This document shows positions 27,472 through 35,629 of a stretch of DNA of 64,000 nucleotides, piece by piece. The translations under genes and the position numbers were made by a program. The stretch's first letter is position 1, and each line of letters begins with the position of its first letter. A model generated the notes under the pieces. That model was not told the DNA's origin. It did not search any database and was given only the letters and a program-made list of their open reading frames with translations. Origin of the DNA: Paraburkholderia sp. SOS3 (lineage in GTDB: Bacteria; Pseudomonadota; Gammaproteobacteria; Burkholderiales; Burkholderiaceae); NCBI RefSeq assembly GCF_001922345.1, contig NZ_CP018811.1, positions 2,542,001-2,606,000 of the forward strand, given 5' to 3'.

Positions 27472-27759
27472 TCATGGGCGATAAGGAGCCGCCGGCGCGG
27501 CGCCGCCTGCCGGCGAACCGCCACCGTCGTGCGGCGGCGCGGCGCCCTGCTGCGCGGCAATGCGAGCGAGGGCCGCCTGGATGTTGTCGGGGTAGTTCGT
27601 GTTGTCGCCCCAGCCCGGGCGATAGCCGGCCTGCTCGACCTGAATCAGTTCATGCAAGACCTCGGCGCGCGTCAGGCCGTGGCCGGATTGCGCCGGCACC
27701 GCCAATGGCCACGCGAGCAGTATGGCAATGGCGCCTGATAAAACGATCGACGATTTCAT
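27472..27759 (-). CDS. DUF4148 secreted small protein
   Basis: A 95-residue exported protein: signal peptide MKSSIVLSGAIAILLAW...AQ, cleaved about residue 24, then the DUF4148 core GLTRAEVLHELIQVEQAGYRPG and NTNYPDNIQAALARIAAQ. The C-terminus is Pro/Ala/Gly-rich. DUF4148 proteins are abundant in Burkholderia, often several dozen per genome, with unknown function. GGAGG lies about six bases before ATG. Stands alone between the yqjDEK-like set and the stator-like operon. Confidence 0.88.
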   Translation of the reverse strand: MKSSIVLSGAIAILLAWPLAVPAQSGHGLTRAEVLHELIQVEQAGYRPGWGDNTNYPDNIQAALARIAAQQGAAPPHDGGGSPAGGAAPAAPYRP

Positions 27760-27886
27760 CGCACACCTCCGGCGGATCGATACCGTTCTCGACGTTCAGA
27801 AGATCGCGCAAATTCCGCGCTTGTGCAAACAGCGGGCGTTAGCCCTTTCCGGCTCGACGCTGGTGCGCCCGCCCGCTGCGGCGCCT

Positions 27887-28681
27887 TCAGTTGGACTTCG
27901 ACTTGCGCCTCGCCACCGGCTTCGCGCCTTTTGCGTGCCTGCTGCCCGGCGCGCTTTCCGCACGCGGTTCCTCGGCGGCGCCTGCGCTCCCGCCGCCGAC
28001 GAGCTCGCCAAGCGCCGACAGCGTTTGCGCATACGACAGAAACTGTTGCAGGTATTCGGGCGACAACTCGTTCATCAGCGACAGCGCACGATGCATGAGG
28101 CGGTTCGAATTGAGCGGACCGGCGTTACCGGGCACCTGCGCGAGCGACTGGCGCAACTGCCGGCCCGCACTGAGCTTCGACCACATCGCTTGAAAATACA
28201 GCAGCGAGTCGGAAAGCGCATCGGCGCGATCGGGGCGTCCGTTCAGGGAAGCGGTCAAAGCTGCAAGCGAGGTGTCGCGATGCGTGTCGGCGTGGCCCGA
28301 TCGCGCTGTTGGCTCTGCTTGCGCCTTGGGTTCCGAATTGAGTTCTGGTTGTGCCGCTTGTGCCGCTTGTGCCGCTTGTGCCGCGTGTTCCGACGCTTCC
28401 CCTTGCGCTTCGACGCCTTCGCGCCGGCTCCCGACCTCGTCCGCGTAAGCCGCGACCAGCGCCGCAAGCCGTGCGTCGAGCAATCGCCGCCATGCACCGC
28501 CTGCCGACGGCGACAGCTTCGCGATGCGCCGCGCAAGCGCATCGAGCGACGCAAAGCGCAGCGGGTCGACGCGATCGTCGCCCGCGGCGCGCCATCGGTC
28601 GAGCATCGCCTGCGCGTCGACACAGGCTGCATCGTTCGACACAGTAAGAGGCAGCGGCGCGGTGTCGCGAACGTCACTCAT
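27887..28681 (-). CDS. DUF2894-like protein, last gene of the stator-like operon
   Basis: A 264-residue soluble protein. The N-terminal part (about residues 25-75) has MLDRWRAAGDDRVDPLRF and the GGAWRRLLDARLAALVAAY helix; the C-terminal part has SLNGRPDRADALSDSLLYF, SAGRQLRQSLAQVPGNAGPL and MHRALSLMNELSPEYLQQF, both recalled as DUF2894 hallmarks. Between them lies an Ala/Gln-rich linker built by a 9-bp DNA repeat (28353-28388). The end is very basic. ATG 28681 lies 34 bases after the OmpA-like gene. It belongs to a conserved set with DUF3348, a MotA/TolQ-type protein and an OmpA-type protein; role unknown. Confidence 0.75.
   Translation of the reverse strand: MSDVRDTAPLPLTVSNDAACVDAQAMLDRWRAAGDDRVDPLRFASLDALARRIAKLSPSAGGAWRRLLDARLAALVAAYADEVGSRREGVEAQGEASEHAAQAAQAAQAAQPELNSEPKAQAEPTARSGHADTHRDTSLAALTASLNGRPDRADALSDSLLYFQAMWSKLSAGRQLRQSLAQVPGNAGPLNSNRLMHRALSLMNELSPEYLQQFLSYAQTLSALGELVGGGSAGAAEEPRAESAPGSRHAKGAKPVARRKSKSN
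28353..28388. repeat. 9-bp in-frame tandem repeat (4 units)
   Basis: Unit GCCGCTTGT, three perfect copies and one variant, coding an AAQ repeat in the DUF2894-like protein linker. Copy-number change would alter linker length without a frameshift. Confidence 0.9.
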
Positions 28682-28715
28682 GGCACGTTACCCGTTTGCA
28701 GGTCACGCATCGGCA

Positions 28716-29360
28716 TCATTGCGGCTTGCCGTTGCTCGCCGCCTGGCGCGGCACCGGCGCGATCTCGACGCGGCGGTTCTTCGCGCGGCCCTCGGCATCC
28801 GCATTCGAACCGACCGGCTGCTCGGAGCCGAACGCCGCCGCGAATACCGATTTCGCCGGCACGCCGTCGTCGATCAGTGCCCGCGTCACCGTCAATGCGC
28901 GCTGCGCCGACAGTTCCCAGTTGTCGGCGAAACGGCGATTGCCCGCACGCACCTGCTGATCGTCTGCAAAGCCGCTCACCATCAGGATCTCGTCGTTCAG
29001 ATGCAGATACGCGGCGAGCGGCACGGCGAGCGACTTCAGCAACTCGCGCCCCTGCGGCTGCAACTGGTCCGAGTTCAGCGCGAACAGCAGATTGCCGCTG
29101 ATGCCGATGCGCCCGTTCACGAGCGTCACGCGTCCCGCCGCGAGCGGCGCCGAAAGCGCCTGTTCGAGCGCCTCGCGCCGTTGCGCGTCGGCCTTGTGCT
29201 GCTGCACCTCCTTTTCGAGCCGGCTCGACAGTTCGAACTGCACGCCGATCACGCTGACGAGAATCAGCACGAACGCGCCGACGAGCACCGACATCAGATC
29301 GCCGAACGCGGCCCAGATCGGCGCGCCCGGCTCGACGCCGACATCGATCTCCTCGCTCAT
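28716..29360 (-). CDS. MotB/OmpA-like partner of the DUF802 channel protein
   Basis: A 214-residue protein with one membrane helix (about residues 17-40) that begins AFGDLMSVLVGAFVLIL: Asp 21 is placed like the proton-carrying Asp of MotB, ZorB and ExbD. A short coiled-coil follows (SRLEKEVQQHKADAQRR), then an OmpA-like peptidoglycan-binding domain (SGFADDQQV, NWELSAQRALTVTRAL, NRRVEIAPVP). Start ATG 29360 overlaps the DUF802 stop (ATGA). With the upstream channel protein it should form an ion-driven stator across the inner membrane anchored to peptidoglycan. It differs from true MotB in length and operon. Confidence 0.88.
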   Translation of the reverse strand: MSEEIDVGVEPGAPIWAAFGDLMSVLVGAFVLILVSVIGVQFELSSRLEKEVQQHKADAQRREALEQALSAPLAAGRVTLVNGRIGISGNLLFALNSDQLQPQGRELLKSLAVPLAAYLHLNDEILMVSGFADDQQVRAGNRRFADNWELSAQRALTVTRALIDDGVPAKSVFAAAFGSEQPVGSNADAEGRAKNRRVEIAPVPRQAASNGKPQ

Positions 29361-31642
29361 GACGCGCGCGCTCCGGCCAGATGCTGCAGGTCTTCCATGA
29401 TCTGCTTCTGCGACATCACGCTCAGATCGATGACTTCGCGCGCCTGCGCGACGTAGTACGCGAGCTGTTCGTCGCTGCGCGCAAGCGACTTGTCGAGCGC
29501 ACGCTCGATGCGCTCGAGATGCGTCATGAGCTTGCCGTTCGCTTCGCTGAACGACGCGACGGCCGTGCCGAACGCATCGCCCATGCTCGCCATTTCGATC
29601 GCGCTGGTCGCGACCTGCGCGGCGGCGATATCGAGCTTGTGCGCCTCGGTTTCCACCGTGCCCGAGAACTGCTCGCCGACACGCTCGAGCAGCGTCGCCG
29701 AGCTCGACACGAGCCCGTCGATGGCCGCGCGCTGTTCGGTCGACGCGTGATTGACTGCGTCGAGCAGCGTCTCGAGCGTTTGCAGCAGACGCGTGCGTTC
29801 CTCGAGCATCGCCGTGTCGCGCACCATGCTTTCCGACAGGCTCTTGCGCAACTCCCCGATCACATCGGCGGCGGCCTTCGGTGCTTCCGACGCCGCGCTC
29901 ACGAGCCGCGCGATCTCGTCGAGCGTGCCGCGCGCCTGCGCCTGCGCGCGCTCGGCGATCTCGCGCGCGGTGGCGGCCAGCGTGTCGCAGATCTGCTGCT
30001 GGCGCGCCGCGTGCTGCGTGCCGGCCTCGGCCCATTCGCGCGACAGCGCCGAGGCCGTCTCGTCGAGCGAGGCCGCCCACGCGGCAAGGCGCTTTTCGTC
30101 GGCGGCGACGAACTGCGCCTGCAATGCGGCATGCGAGGCATCGACACGTTCGACGAGCGACGCCGTATGCGACTCGATCCGCTCTGCGGCGGCACCGGTT
30201 GCCGTCTCGAAGGTCGCAGCGGCCGCGCTCATGGCCGCTTCCTGACGCGTGGCGAGCGCATCGTGCGTTCGCGCGTGCTGCGCGAGCGCATCGCTCCAGC
30301 TCTGCAAAGCCGCGGCCGTCGCCGCTTCATGACGTGTCGCCAGCGCGTCGTGCGTTTGCACGTGCTGCGCGAGCGCGTCGCTCCAGCTCTGCGAAACCGC
30401 CTTCATCGCGGCTTCGTGACGTACGGCGAGGCCGTCGTGCGTTTGCGCGTGCTGCGCGAGTGCGCCGCTCCAGCTCTGCGAAAGACTTGCCGCCGACGCG
30501 GCGAGTTGCGAGGCGACATCGTCGAGCAGTTTCGCAGTGCGTGTATCGGCGTTCGCGGCGAAGCGTTCGAGCGTCGCGCTCATGCGCTCGGCAAGCGCAT
30601 CGTTCGAGGCGCGTTGCGCGTCGAGCGCGCCGGTCCATGTGCCGGCAACGTGCTCGGCGGTCGAGGCAAAGCCGCGCGACAGGCCTTCCATCTGCTGCTG
30701 CGTGGCTTGCGCCACACGTTCGTGCAGCGCCGTCGTGTCGCGCGCGAGGCTCGCAAGCGTCGTCTCGACGACGGGCTCGATCGCCGCGCCGACTGCGCGC
30801 GCATGCTCGCCGACACTCTGCCGCAGCGACTGCTCGACCGAGTTCGCAAGCCGCGCATACACCAGCTCGGTCTTGGCATGAAACTGCTGCTGGCTCGCCA
30901 GTTGCCGCTCGCTGGTGGCGGCGCTGTGCTGTTCGAGCGCGCCCATCAGCGTGTGCAGACCGTCGAGCAGCGCCGGCATCGCCTCGGCCTGGCGCTGCAT
31001 GAGCCGGAACGTTTCCTCGCGTTGATGCGCGGGCGAAAACACGCGCAGCACGGTCGCGATCTTCGCGTCGAGCTGCTGCGCGGCCTTGATGCGCTCGCGG
31101 CGGCATAGCGCCGACAGCAGGCCCAGCATGGCCGACGTGGCCACGCCCGCGATCGACGTGCCGAACGCGAAACCGAGGCCGCGCACCGGTGCCGCAAGCG
31201 ACGCTCGCACCGCTTGCAGATCGGTTGCGGAGTCGAGCGCGGCGCCGGTGCCGCGCAAGGTCGCGGCCATGCCGAGCAATGTGCCGAGCATGCCGAGCAG
31301 CACGAGCAGGCCGACCAGATACGGGGTCAGCGCCGGGCCCGGCAGACCCGCGCGCTCGCCTTCGACGCGCAGCCGCACCGCGCCGCGCAAACTCGGATGC
31401 AGACGCTCGAGCCACGCGCCGAGATGCGGCGGCGTCGCGTCGAGTTCGGCGACGGCTGCGATCAAGGTGTCCGTGGCCTGCTGATAGCGATATAGCTCGA
31501 GCGCGCCCGTGACGTAGCACGCGCCGATCAGCAGCGCGACGACGAGCGCGAGCGGATTCGTGGCCGCATAGCGGATGGCGACCCACAGCACGGCGGCAAG
31601 GCCGACCACGAAGACGGCGAGATGGATCCGGTATCTGAACAT
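29357..31642 (-). CDS. DUF802 protein: MotA/TolQ/ExbB-type channel with long coiled-coil tail
   Basis: A 761-residue protein with four membrane helices (about 5-23, 30-49, 105-127, 153-180). Helices 3-4 (LTPYLVGLLVLLGMLGTLL; FAFGTSIAGVATSAMLGLL) match the MotA/TolQ/ExbB channel fold. Residues 185-761 form a cytoplasmic helical tail rich in Ala, Gln, Glu and Thr, including three 29-residue repeats (about 385-471, SQSWSDALAQH.QTHDALA), the DUF802-type repeat. Start ATG 31642; a longer frame to 32263 overlaps the DUF3348 gene and lacks a site. The stop overlaps the OmpA-like start (ATGA). A MotA-like channel with a long inward tail resembles ZorA of Zorya systems in plan. Confidence 0.85.
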   Translation of the reverse strand: MFRYRIHLAVFVVGLAAVLWVAIRYAATNPLALVVALLIGACYVTGALELYRYQQATDTLIAAVAELDATPPHLGAWLERLHPSLRGAVRLRVEGERAGLPGPALTPYLVGLLVLLGMLGTLLGMAATLRGTGAALDSATDLQAVRASLAAPVRGLGFAFGTSIAGVATSAMLGLLSALCRRERIKAAQQLDAKIATVLRVFSPAHQREETFRLMQRQAEAMPALLDGLHTLMGALEQHSAATSERQLASQQQFHAKTELVYARLANSVEQSLRQSVGEHARAVGAAIEPVVETTLASLARDTTALHERVAQATQQQMEGLSRGFASTAEHVAGTWTGALDAQRASNDALAERMSATLERFAANADTRTAKLLDDVASQLAASAASLSQSWSGALAQHAQTHDGLAVRHEAAMKAVSQSWSDALAQHVQTHDALATRHEAATAAALQSWSDALAQHARTHDALATRQEAAMSAAAATFETATGAAAERIESHTASLVERVDASHAALQAQFVAADEKRLAAWAASLDETASALSREWAEAGTQHAARQQQICDTLAATAREIAERAQAQARGTLDEIARLVSAASEAPKAAADVIGELRKSLSESMVRDTAMLEERTRLLQTLETLLDAVNHASTEQRAAIDGLVSSSATLLERVGEQFSGTVETEAHKLDIAAAQVATSAIEMASMGDAFGTAVASFSEANGKLMTHLERIERALDKSLARSDEQLAYYVAQAREVIDLSVMSQKQIMEDLQHLAGARAS
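30228..30488. repeat. Three tandem 87-bp repeats inside the DUF802 gene
   Basis: The marker CCAGCTCTGC recurs at 30296, 30383 and 30470, exactly 87 bases apart. Each unit codes 29 residues of the coiled-coil tail. High DNA identity points to recent expansion. Confidence 0.9.
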
Positions 31643-31688
31643 GGTGCTCCGAAAGTGTCCGTCGAAGGTGTCTGCGAAGGTGTCTGCA

Positions 31689-32579
31689 TCAGCTGGCGCG
31701 AAGCGCGGCGAGCAGCCCTTCGACCGGTTGGAAACGAACGTCGAGCTCCGCGAGCAGCACTGCGCGCATGTCCGCGCGGAACGTGTCGAGCCAGGACGCG
31801 CTGGCGGCCTGTGTTGCGGCCTGTGTTGCGGCCTGTGTTGCGGCCTGTGTTGCGGCCAGCTGCTCCGCATGAGCCGTGTCGCGCAGCCGCTTGAAATACG
31901 TTTCGAGCAGCGCCGGCACAGCCGCGAGCACGCCGCGCTCGCGTGCGCCGAGCGCGCGCTCCATCGTCGCATCGACAAGCGCGAGGCGCGCGTGGCGTTC
32001 GCTGCGCGTGGCCAGCATCGTGCGCAGCCGGCCGCGCAATTCGCCGATGGCGTGTTCCATCGACTGCTGCTGCGTGTGATAAACCTGACGAAACCAGGCG
32101 AAGTCGACGGCCTCGGCATCGGCCCGAGCGCGTGATTCGAGGTCTGCCCGAGGCTGCACCTGCACGGGCAACCGCCCCCGCAGGTGCGTCGTAACGCCGC
32201 GCCCGGGCGTCGCTGGGCCTGCGCGCCATGCATTCGAACCGCCGCGCCCCGCGTCGTGCGCATCGATCGTCGATTCGATCGATTCGATCGCCTCGGTCAG
32301 CGTGGCGCGCGTGCGCGCGCACAACGCCGCCTCGAGCGTCGCCACCGTCGCGTCGCCGTCCGGGCCCGGTGCGGCAACGACGGGCCCGGGCGCGGACGCG
32401 GATGCGGGCGCGGCGGCGTCGAGCGCGCTGGACAGCGCAATGGCGTCCGTCCAGCCAAGCCATTGGCTAAGCCGGTCGAGCAACGAGACATCGGAAGCGG
32501 GGACGCCGGTCTGCGTCATACGTGCCAGCACGCGGACGAGCGGCGCGCCGCCGTAGGGCATGCGCTGCGGAAGCTGCAC
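31689..32579 (-). CDS. DUF3348-like protein, first gene of the stator-like operon
   Basis: About 296 residues. The N-terminal region has APLVRVLARMTQTGVPASDV followed by LLDRLSQWLGWTDAIALSSAL, which I recall as the DUF3348 signature; the middle is Pro/Gly/Ala-rich and the C-terminal half is helical (DFAWFRQVYHTQQQSMEHAI, RLRTMLATRSERHARLAL). An AATQ repeat from a 12-bp DNA repeat lies near residue 245. No membrane helix. The start is uncertain: GTG 32579 (with GAGGA five bases away, giving M-QLPQRM) fits family N-termini best; TTG 32594 and ATG 32561 are alternatives. It heads the operon, 46 bases before the DUF802 gene. Function unknown. Confidence 0.72.
   Translation of the reverse strand: MQLPQRMPYGGAPLVRVLARMTQTGVPASDVSLLDRLSQWLGWTDAIALSSALDAAAPASASAPGPVVAAPGPDGDATVATLEAALCARTRATLTEAIESIESTIDAHDAGRGGSNAWRAGPATPGRGVTTHLRGRLPVQVQPRADLESRARADAEAVDFAWFRQVYHTQQQSMEHAIGELRGRLRTMLATRSERHARLALVDATMERALGARERGVLAAVPALLETYFKRLRDTAHAEQLAATQAATQAATQAATQAASASWLDTFRADMRAVLLAELDVRFQPVEGLLAALRAS
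31806..31853. repeat. 12-bp in-frame tandem repeat (4 perfect units)
   Basis: Unit GGCCTGTGTTGC repeated four times without change, coding AATQ repeats in the DUF3348-like protein. Repeat perfection suggests a slippage-prone site. Confidence 0.92.
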
Positions 32580-32761
32580 GATTTCCTCGCGCAAAAAACC
32601 GCATAGTTTACACGGCGGCGGCCGCGAGCCGGTCGATTCGTGACCGACGACGCGCAGAACGCGAAGGAACTTCGCATTCGCGCTTCGTTGCCTCCTGCTA
32701 CCATCGACCTCACGCCGCGCAAATGCGTGCGTTCCTTTCTATTCTTTCTGTGCCTTCCGCC

Positions 32762-33676
32762 ATGTCCCTGCTGAGCCTGTTCGATCCCTGGGAGCCTTCG
32801 CTCAGCCTTGTCGTCGTGATCGCAGCGGCTGCAATCCTGTTCGCACGCGGCGCGCGCCGCATCCGTGTAAGCGTCGTGCGCCAGGCGGCATTCTGGCTTG
32901 GCCTCGCGCTGTTCTATGTCGCGCTGCACACGCGGCTCGATTACTACGCCGAGCATCAGTTCTTCGTGCATCGACTGCAGCACCTCGTGCTGCATCACCT
33001 CGCGCCGCTGATCATGATGGCCGCTTATCCGTGCGGCGTGCTGCGCGCCGGACTGCCGCTGCGCTGGCGCGCCGCGCTGCGACGCTGGCAGCGCACGCGG
33101 CCGGCGCGCATCGCCGCGGCAATCCTGTTGAACCCGACCTTCATTTCAGTCGCGTTCGTCGTGTCGGTCGTATTCTGGCTGATTCCGTCGGTCCAGTTCG
33201 TGGCCATGCTCGACTGGCGCCTCTACCGCTTGATGAACTGGTCGGTGGCGGTGAGCGGTCTGCTGTACTGGTGGATGCTGCTCGATCATCGGCCGTCTCC
33301 ACCGAGCCGTACGCGCCCGGGCTTGCGCGTGCTGTCGCCCGTGATCACGATGACGCCGCAAATTCTGGTCGGTGCGATCATTACGTTTTCGTCGCAGGAC
33401 CTCTATCCGATCTTCACGTTGTGCGGCCGCGCCTTCACGTCGCTGCCGGCTTCGCTCGACCAGAGTCTCGGCGGTCTCATCATGTGGGTGCCCGCGGGCG
33501 TACTCGAAGCGATCGGCGCGATGATGGCGCTGCGCAATCTGATGCGTCTGTCGGCATCGCCGCGCGCCGCCGCGGCCCGATCCGCGAGGCCGCGCGGCGG
33601 GCGCCGTGCCGCGCCGCCCGCCGCGCCCGCGGCGGCCCAACCAGGCGCTTCCTCTTCGGGACAGCATCATGCTTAA
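32762..33676 (+). CDS. CtaG-like (caa3-type) cytochrome c oxidase assembly membrane protein
   Basis: A 304-residue protein with about seven membrane helices of the CtaG_Caa3 family. Seen: FFVHRLQHLVLHHLAPLIMM with clustered histidines, a probable metal-binding site; WWMLLDHRPSP; and GAIITFSSQDLYPIFTLCGR. The C-terminal 40 residues are Ala/Pro/Arg-rich. Family members are linked to copper delivery to cytochrome oxidase. No oxidase subunits are nearby. ATG 32762 is used for fit to the family; ATG 32723 is also in frame, and neither has a strong ribosome site. Its last eight bases overlap the hydrolase start. Confidence 0.8.
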   Translation: MSLLSLFDPWEPSLSLVVVIAAAAILFARGARRIRVSVVRQAAFWLGLALFYVALHTRLDYYAEHQFFVHRLQHLVLHHLAPLIMMAAYPCGVLRAGLPLRWRAALRRWQRTRPARIAAAILLNPTFISVAFVVSVVFWLIPSVQFVAMLDWRLYRLMNWSVAVSGLLYWWMLLDHRPSPPSRTRPGLRVLSPVITMTPQILVGAIITFSSQDLYPIFTLCGRAFTSLPASLDQSLGGLIMWVPAGVLEAIGAMMALRNLMRLSASPRAAAARSARPRGGRRAAPPAAPAAAQPGASSSGQHHA

Positions 33677-34562
33677 GCACATCGCCACGAACCTGCTCGA
33701 CATCGCCTACGAGGAACAGGGCGACGCCGATGGATGGCCGGCCATCCTGCTGCATGGCTTTCCGTACGACATTCATGCGTACGATGAAGTGACGCCGCGC
33801 CTCGTCGCGCAGGGCGCGCGCGTGATCGTGCCGTATCTGCGCGGCTACGGTCCGACGCGTTTTCTTTCGCCGGCCACCATGCGCTCGGGCGAGCAGGCCG
33901 CGCTCGGCGCGGATCTGCTCGCGCTGCTCGACGCGCTGCGCATCGAAAACGCCGTGCTCGGCGGATACGATTGGGGCGGCCGCGCCGCCTGCGTCGTGGC
34001 TGCGCTGTATCCGTCACGCGTGCGCGGGCTCGTTTCGGTCAACGGCTACAACATCCAGAATATCGCGACGGCGATGCAGCCGGACACGCCCGACAAGGAA
34101 CATCGGCTGTGGTACCAGTACTATTTCCACAGCGAGCGCGGCCGCGCCGGACTGACGCAACACCGGGCCGACTTCTGCCGGCTTCTCTGGTCGCTGTGGT
34201 CGCCGACCTGGCGCTTCGACGACGCCACTTACACGCGCAGCGCAGTCGCCTTCGACAATCCCGATTTCGTCGAGGTCGTCATCCATTCTTATCGGCATCG
34301 TTACGGACTCGTGGACGGCGATCCGCAATTCTCGGAGATCGAGCGCCGCCTTGCGGCCTCGCCGGCGATTACGGTGCCTGCGGTCACGCTCGACGGAGAC
34401 GCCGACGGCGTGAGGCCGTTGGGCGGCAGGGAAGCGGGCTTGAAACGCTTCACCGGGCGCCATGAGAACCGCATCGTGCCGCGCGTCGGACATAACCTGC
34501 CGCAGGAGGCGCCCGCAGCGTTCGCGGCTGCGGTTCTCGACGTCAATGGCTGGGCTGGCTGA
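33669..34562 (+). CDS. Alpha/beta hydrolase with Asp nucleophile (epoxide hydrolase/dehalogenase type)
   Basis: A 297-residue alpha/beta hydrolase. The oxyanion motif is LLHGFPYD (about 27-34). The nucleophile elbow is GGYDWGG with Asp 101, not Ser, which places it with epoxide hydrolases and haloalkane dehalogenases rather than esterases. The acid is likely in TLDGDADGV and the His in RVGHNLPQEAP. The HGFP motif and a Tyr-rich lid (LWYQYYFHSE) favour epoxide hydrolase. ATG 33669 overlaps the CtaG-like gene end by eight bases, so translation is coupled. Cytoplasmic; no signal peptide. Natural substrate unknown. Confidence 0.88.
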   Translation: MLKHIATNLLDIAYEEQGDADGWPAILLHGFPYDIHAYDEVTPRLVAQGARVIVPYLRGYGPTRFLSPATMRSGEQAALGADLLALLDALRIENAVLGGYDWGGRAACVVAALYPSRVRGLVSVNGYNIQNIATAMQPDTPDKEHRLWYQYYFHSERGRAGLTQHRADFCRLLWSLWSPTWRFDDATYTRSAVAFDNPDFVEVVIHSYRHRYGLVDGDPQFSEIERRLAASPAITVPAVTLDGDADGVRPLGGREAGLKRFTGRHENRIVPRVGHNLPQEAPAAFAAAVLDVNGWAG

Positions 34563-34646
34563 GGTTCGGTTTGGGGCCAGGCGAACCGTCATGGGCTCCT
34601 GCGGGCTCACCTCGCGGGCTCAACTTCCGGAGCTAACCTCGCCGGG

Positions 34647-35528
34647 CTAGCCTGTTAGCGCGATCTGAAACGATTTGGGCGTGACGCCCGTGTATTGCTT
34701 GAATACGCGCGTGAAATGCGCCTGATCCGCGTAGCCGGCCTCCCGTGCAACCAGTGCGATCGCGGCACCCTGCTTCAACCTTTTCTGCGCGTAGCGTATG
34801 CGTGCCTGCTGCTGGTACGCGTGCGGGCTCAGACCCGCGCTGCGAATGAAGGCACGCAGCAGCACGAAGGGCGTCAATGCGTGATCGGCGGCCAGCGAAG
34901 CGAGCGTGAATCTGCCGGCAAGATCCGACTGCAGTTGCTCCTTCACCGAACGGATGACGCGCGGTTCGACGCGCGGCGACGGCAGCGCCGTACGATGCGC
35001 CGCATGAACCGAAAGCATATGGCCGATCGCGAACGCAAGCGTTTCGCTGCGCTTGAACGGATCGTCGTTGACTTCCGAGCACCAGTTCACGCCGTAGACC
35101 GATTGCGCAAGCGGCGCGTCGCGAATCACCGCCGCGCGCACGTCGAGTCTCGAACGCACGGGCAAGCCGATCGATCCCGTGTAGGCCGCGAGATCGTCGG
35201 GCAAAAAATAGGCGACGCGCATTTTCCAGCTTCCCGATTCGCCCGCATGCGCCGCATGCATCGTGTCCGCATCGAGCGCGACGATATCGCCGCGCCGCAA
35301 CGTATCGACATGCCCGGCGATATCGACGACCACGCTGCCGCTCGTGATCAGCACGAGACAGTGCGTATCGTGCGCATGCGGCGGGTAGCGGTGCCCGACG
35401 AACTCGCCTTTGAGCATCACCGCGTCGAGCACGTCGGGCGCGCGCCATAACTTAACGGCCGTCGCCCTGCTGGGCGCGGCGGCGGGCCGCTTCGCTCGCG
35501 CGTGCGGCGCCGATCGGGAATCCGACAT
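34647..35528 (-). CDS. AraC-family regulator with cupin sensor domain
   Basis: A 293-residue AraC regulator. An N-terminal cupin domain carries HRYPPHAHDTHCLVLITSG and LRRGDIVALDADTMH, as in small-ligand-sensing AraC proteins. The C-terminal pair of helix-turn-helix units has FTLASLAADHALTPFVLLRAF and VAREAGYADQAHFTRVFKQY. ATG 35528 is used (weak GGAA upstream); the frame extends upstream to 35618 without a site. It faces the hydrolase gene tail to tail and is upstream-divergent from nothing obvious, so its target is unknown. Confidence 0.88.
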   Translation of the reverse strand: MSDSRSAPHARAKRPAAAPSRATAVKLWRAPDVLDAVMLKGEFVGHRYPPHAHDTHCLVLITSGSVVVDIAGHVDTLRRGDIVALDADTMHAAHAGESGSWKMRVAYFLPDDLAAYTGSIGLPVRSRLDVRAAVIRDAPLAQSVYGVNWCSEVNDDPFKRSETLAFAIGHMLSVHAAHRTALPSPRVEPRVIRSVKEQLQSDLAGRFTLASLAADHALTPFVLLRAFIRSAGLSPHAYQQQARIRYAQKRLKQGAAIALVAREAGYADQAHFTRVFKQYTGVTPKSFQIALTG

Positions 35529-35629
35529 CGAACGTTCCGGTTTCAAAGCATGACTGTCGTTCAATGATAGGCAAAAGCCCGCTTCGAGGTTCGGCGGCGC
35601 GTTCTCCTGCTGGAGCAAGCGAAGCGCGC

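Noticed and set aside
28353..31853. CRISPR array
   Set aside because: Short direct repeats lie inside coding frames with no spacers and are multiples of three.
27887..32579. Calling the stator-like operon a Zorya defence system
   Set aside because: ZorA/ZorB-like plan is present, but no ZorC, ZorD or ZorE (helicase/nuclease) genes are here; the soluble partners are different families.
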